Of a stretch of 64,000 nt of DNA, positions 62,995 through 64,000 are shown piece after piece. The position numbers were made by a program, and so were the translations under genes. Source of the DNA: Streptomyces sp. NRRL F-2580 (GTDB lineage Bacteria; Actinomycetota; Actinomycetes; Streptomycetales; Streptomycetaceae); contig NZ_JOIR01000013.1 in the NCBI RefSeq assembly GCF_000720115.1, forward strand, positions 124,001-188,000. Reading direction: 5' to 3'. A model generated the notes under the pieces. That model had not been told where the DNA came from. It worked only from the letters and a program-made list of their open reading frames with translations, and did no database searches. Every line of letters starts with the position of its first letter. Position 1 is the stretch's first letter.

Positions 62995-64000
62995 ATGAAG
63001 GCGGTAACGGTGGCGGGCGGTTCCTCGGACGACCCGGAGATCGAGCGGGGGCCCGCCGTCCCGGAGACGGAGCCCGATGTCGCCCCCGACATCAGGGACG
63101 ACGACCCTACGCGGGCCCACACCCCCGCCCCCCGGGCACAACCCGAAGCCGAGGCAACAGCCCGGCCCACGCCCGCCCCCGAATCCGGCCGCCCGAACCC
63201 CACGGCTGACGCCGAAGTGGAGGCCGAGGCCGAGGGCGAACGCATGGCCGAAGCCAACGCCGGGGCGAAAGCAGGGGCGGAGGCCGAGGGCGCGAGCGAG
63301 GCGGGGGCGGAAGCCAGCGTCGGGGCGAAGGCCGAAGCCGGGGCTGGTACGAAGGCAGGGGTCCAGGGCATGGCCGAGGCGGAAGCCGACATCAAGGCGA
63401 AGCCCGAGGCAAAAGCCGGGGTCGAGCCGGAAACAACGGGCGCCGGGGCCGAGGCGGGAACTGGTGCGGAAGCCAGGGGCAAGGTGAAGGCCGGAGTCAC
63501 GGCCGGGGCAGGGGCCGGGTCCCGGGTTGAAGCTGCGGTCGCCTCCGAGGCGGGAGCCAAGGCTGCGGTCGAGGCCGAGCGGGTGGTCGACAGGGCGGGC
63601 GAAGGCGCAACCGAGCGGCGCTCAGCCCTCGCGACACCCGAAGCAGGCGGTCCGGACCTTCAGACGGCACGCGAGGCAGCCGAGGCTACGGCCGGCCCGA
63701 AGGGCGACCCTGGCGGCGCAGCCGCACCCGGGCGCGAAGCCACCGCCGAAATCGACGATGTGGCCGAGCCCGAGGTCAAGGCCGCAGCCAGATCGGCGTC
63801 TACGGCCGACGGCGCAACCGCAGCTGCGCCCGCGAACAAGATCGCAGTCGAAGCCGACACTGCGGTCAAGCCCGTTGCCGAAGCCAACGCAAGACCGGAG
63901 GCCGCGGCTGGCCGTCCCGAGGCAACCGGGCCCGCGAAGCAGGCTGCACCCGAAGCCGACACCAACGGCAAGGCCGGGCCCGGATCGGAGGCCGAGGGGG
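62995..64000 (+). CDS. Ala/Glu-rich disordered protein, truncated by the window
   Basis: The frame from ATG 62995 stays open for 335 codons to the end of the window. Nearly all residues are Ala, Glu, Gly, Pro, Lys or Asp (for example EVEAEAEGERMAEAN), suggesting a disordered or coiled linker ahead of a domain that lies outside. The codon mix includes GAA and GCA codons that are less usual here, as if the region grew by repeated amplification. The gene continues beyond 64000. Confidence 0.6.
   Translation, partial: MKAVTVAGGSSDDPEIERGPAVPETEPDVAPDIRDDDPTRAHTPAPRAQPEAEATARPTPAPESGRPNPTADAEVEAEAEGERMAEANAGAKAGAEAEGASEAGAEASVGAKAEAGAGTKAGVQGMAEAEADIKAKPEAKAGVEPETTGAGAEAGTGAEARGKVKAGVTAGAGAGSRVEAAVASEAGAKAAVEAERVVDRAGEGATERRSALATPEAGGPDLQTAREAAEATAGPKGDPGGAAAPGREATAEIDDVAEPEVKAAARSASTADGATAAAPANKIAVEADTAVKPVAEANARPEAAAGRPEATGPAKQAAPEADTNGKAGPGSEAEG

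Overview
The window is 64 kb of very GC-rich actinobacterial DNA. Codon third positions are almost all G or C, GTG and TTG starts are common, Shine-Dalgarno sites are GGAGG-like, and family markers (rodlin, DUF6207, DUF6400, DUF4360, SigE-type ECF sigma factors, kinase/substrate-binding-protein fusions) point to Streptomyces or a very close relative.

The window splits into two zones. Positions 1 to about 13.1 kb are gene-poor and decayed. They hold short hypothetical genes, a DUF2637 (SpdB-like) membrane protein of the kind found on actinomycete conjugative elements, and many fragments: a GDSL-hydrolase tail, a multiply frameshifted gene near 4.6-5.1 kb, a broken asparagine-synthase-like gene, and a zinc-ribbon gene apparently cut by a TAA codon. 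Repeats and hairpins lie between them. The intact islands are a PLP-dependent decarboxylase behind a structured leader and a divergent methyltransferase/HxlR regulator pair with two palindromic operators. This looks like an eroding mobile or plasmid-derived segment.

From about 13.1 kb to the end the DNA is densely coding. In order: STAS protein; Tat-exported TolB/amidohydrolase fusion; methyltransferases and GNAT enzymes; a secreted serine hydrolase; a PAS/GAF/PP2C phosphatase; a YciO/YrdC protein; an operon of one lipoprotein and two receptor kinases whose outer domains are ABC-type ligand-binding proteins (24.6-29.8 kb); a GH16-like protein; RNase HI; a SoxR-like regulator divergent from an MFS pump, with a SoxR-box promoter between them; cold-shock protein; initiator tRNA; SigE-type sigma factor with a membrane partner; PIG-V-like mannosyltransferase.

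The most unusual block is the minus-strand operon at 37.5-43.3 kb. An ATP-grasp ligase, a DUF364 protein, a cysteine-synthase-like PLP enzyme and a dipeptide-epimerase-like enzyme are joined by 4-nt overlaps and followed by an MFS exporter and the stump of an ABC importer ATPase. A Zur-like box sits at the operon promoter. Together these suggest a small metallophore (possibly zincophore) pathway. Its transport end is damaged by an 8-bp repeat expansion and a deletion fusion.

The remainder holds an M4-M28 double metalloprotease, a cyanate operon (cynR, cynT, cynS), a rodlin, an acyl-CoA-ligase-like enzyme with a Gly-Ser repeat tail, further serine hydrolases, an internally deleted sigma-factor gene, a PlsC-like acyltransferase and the open N-terminus of an Ala/Glu-rich protein running off the end. 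Several otherwise healthy genes carry single-base frameshifts in homopolymers, so sequencing error must be excluded before calling them pseudogenes.
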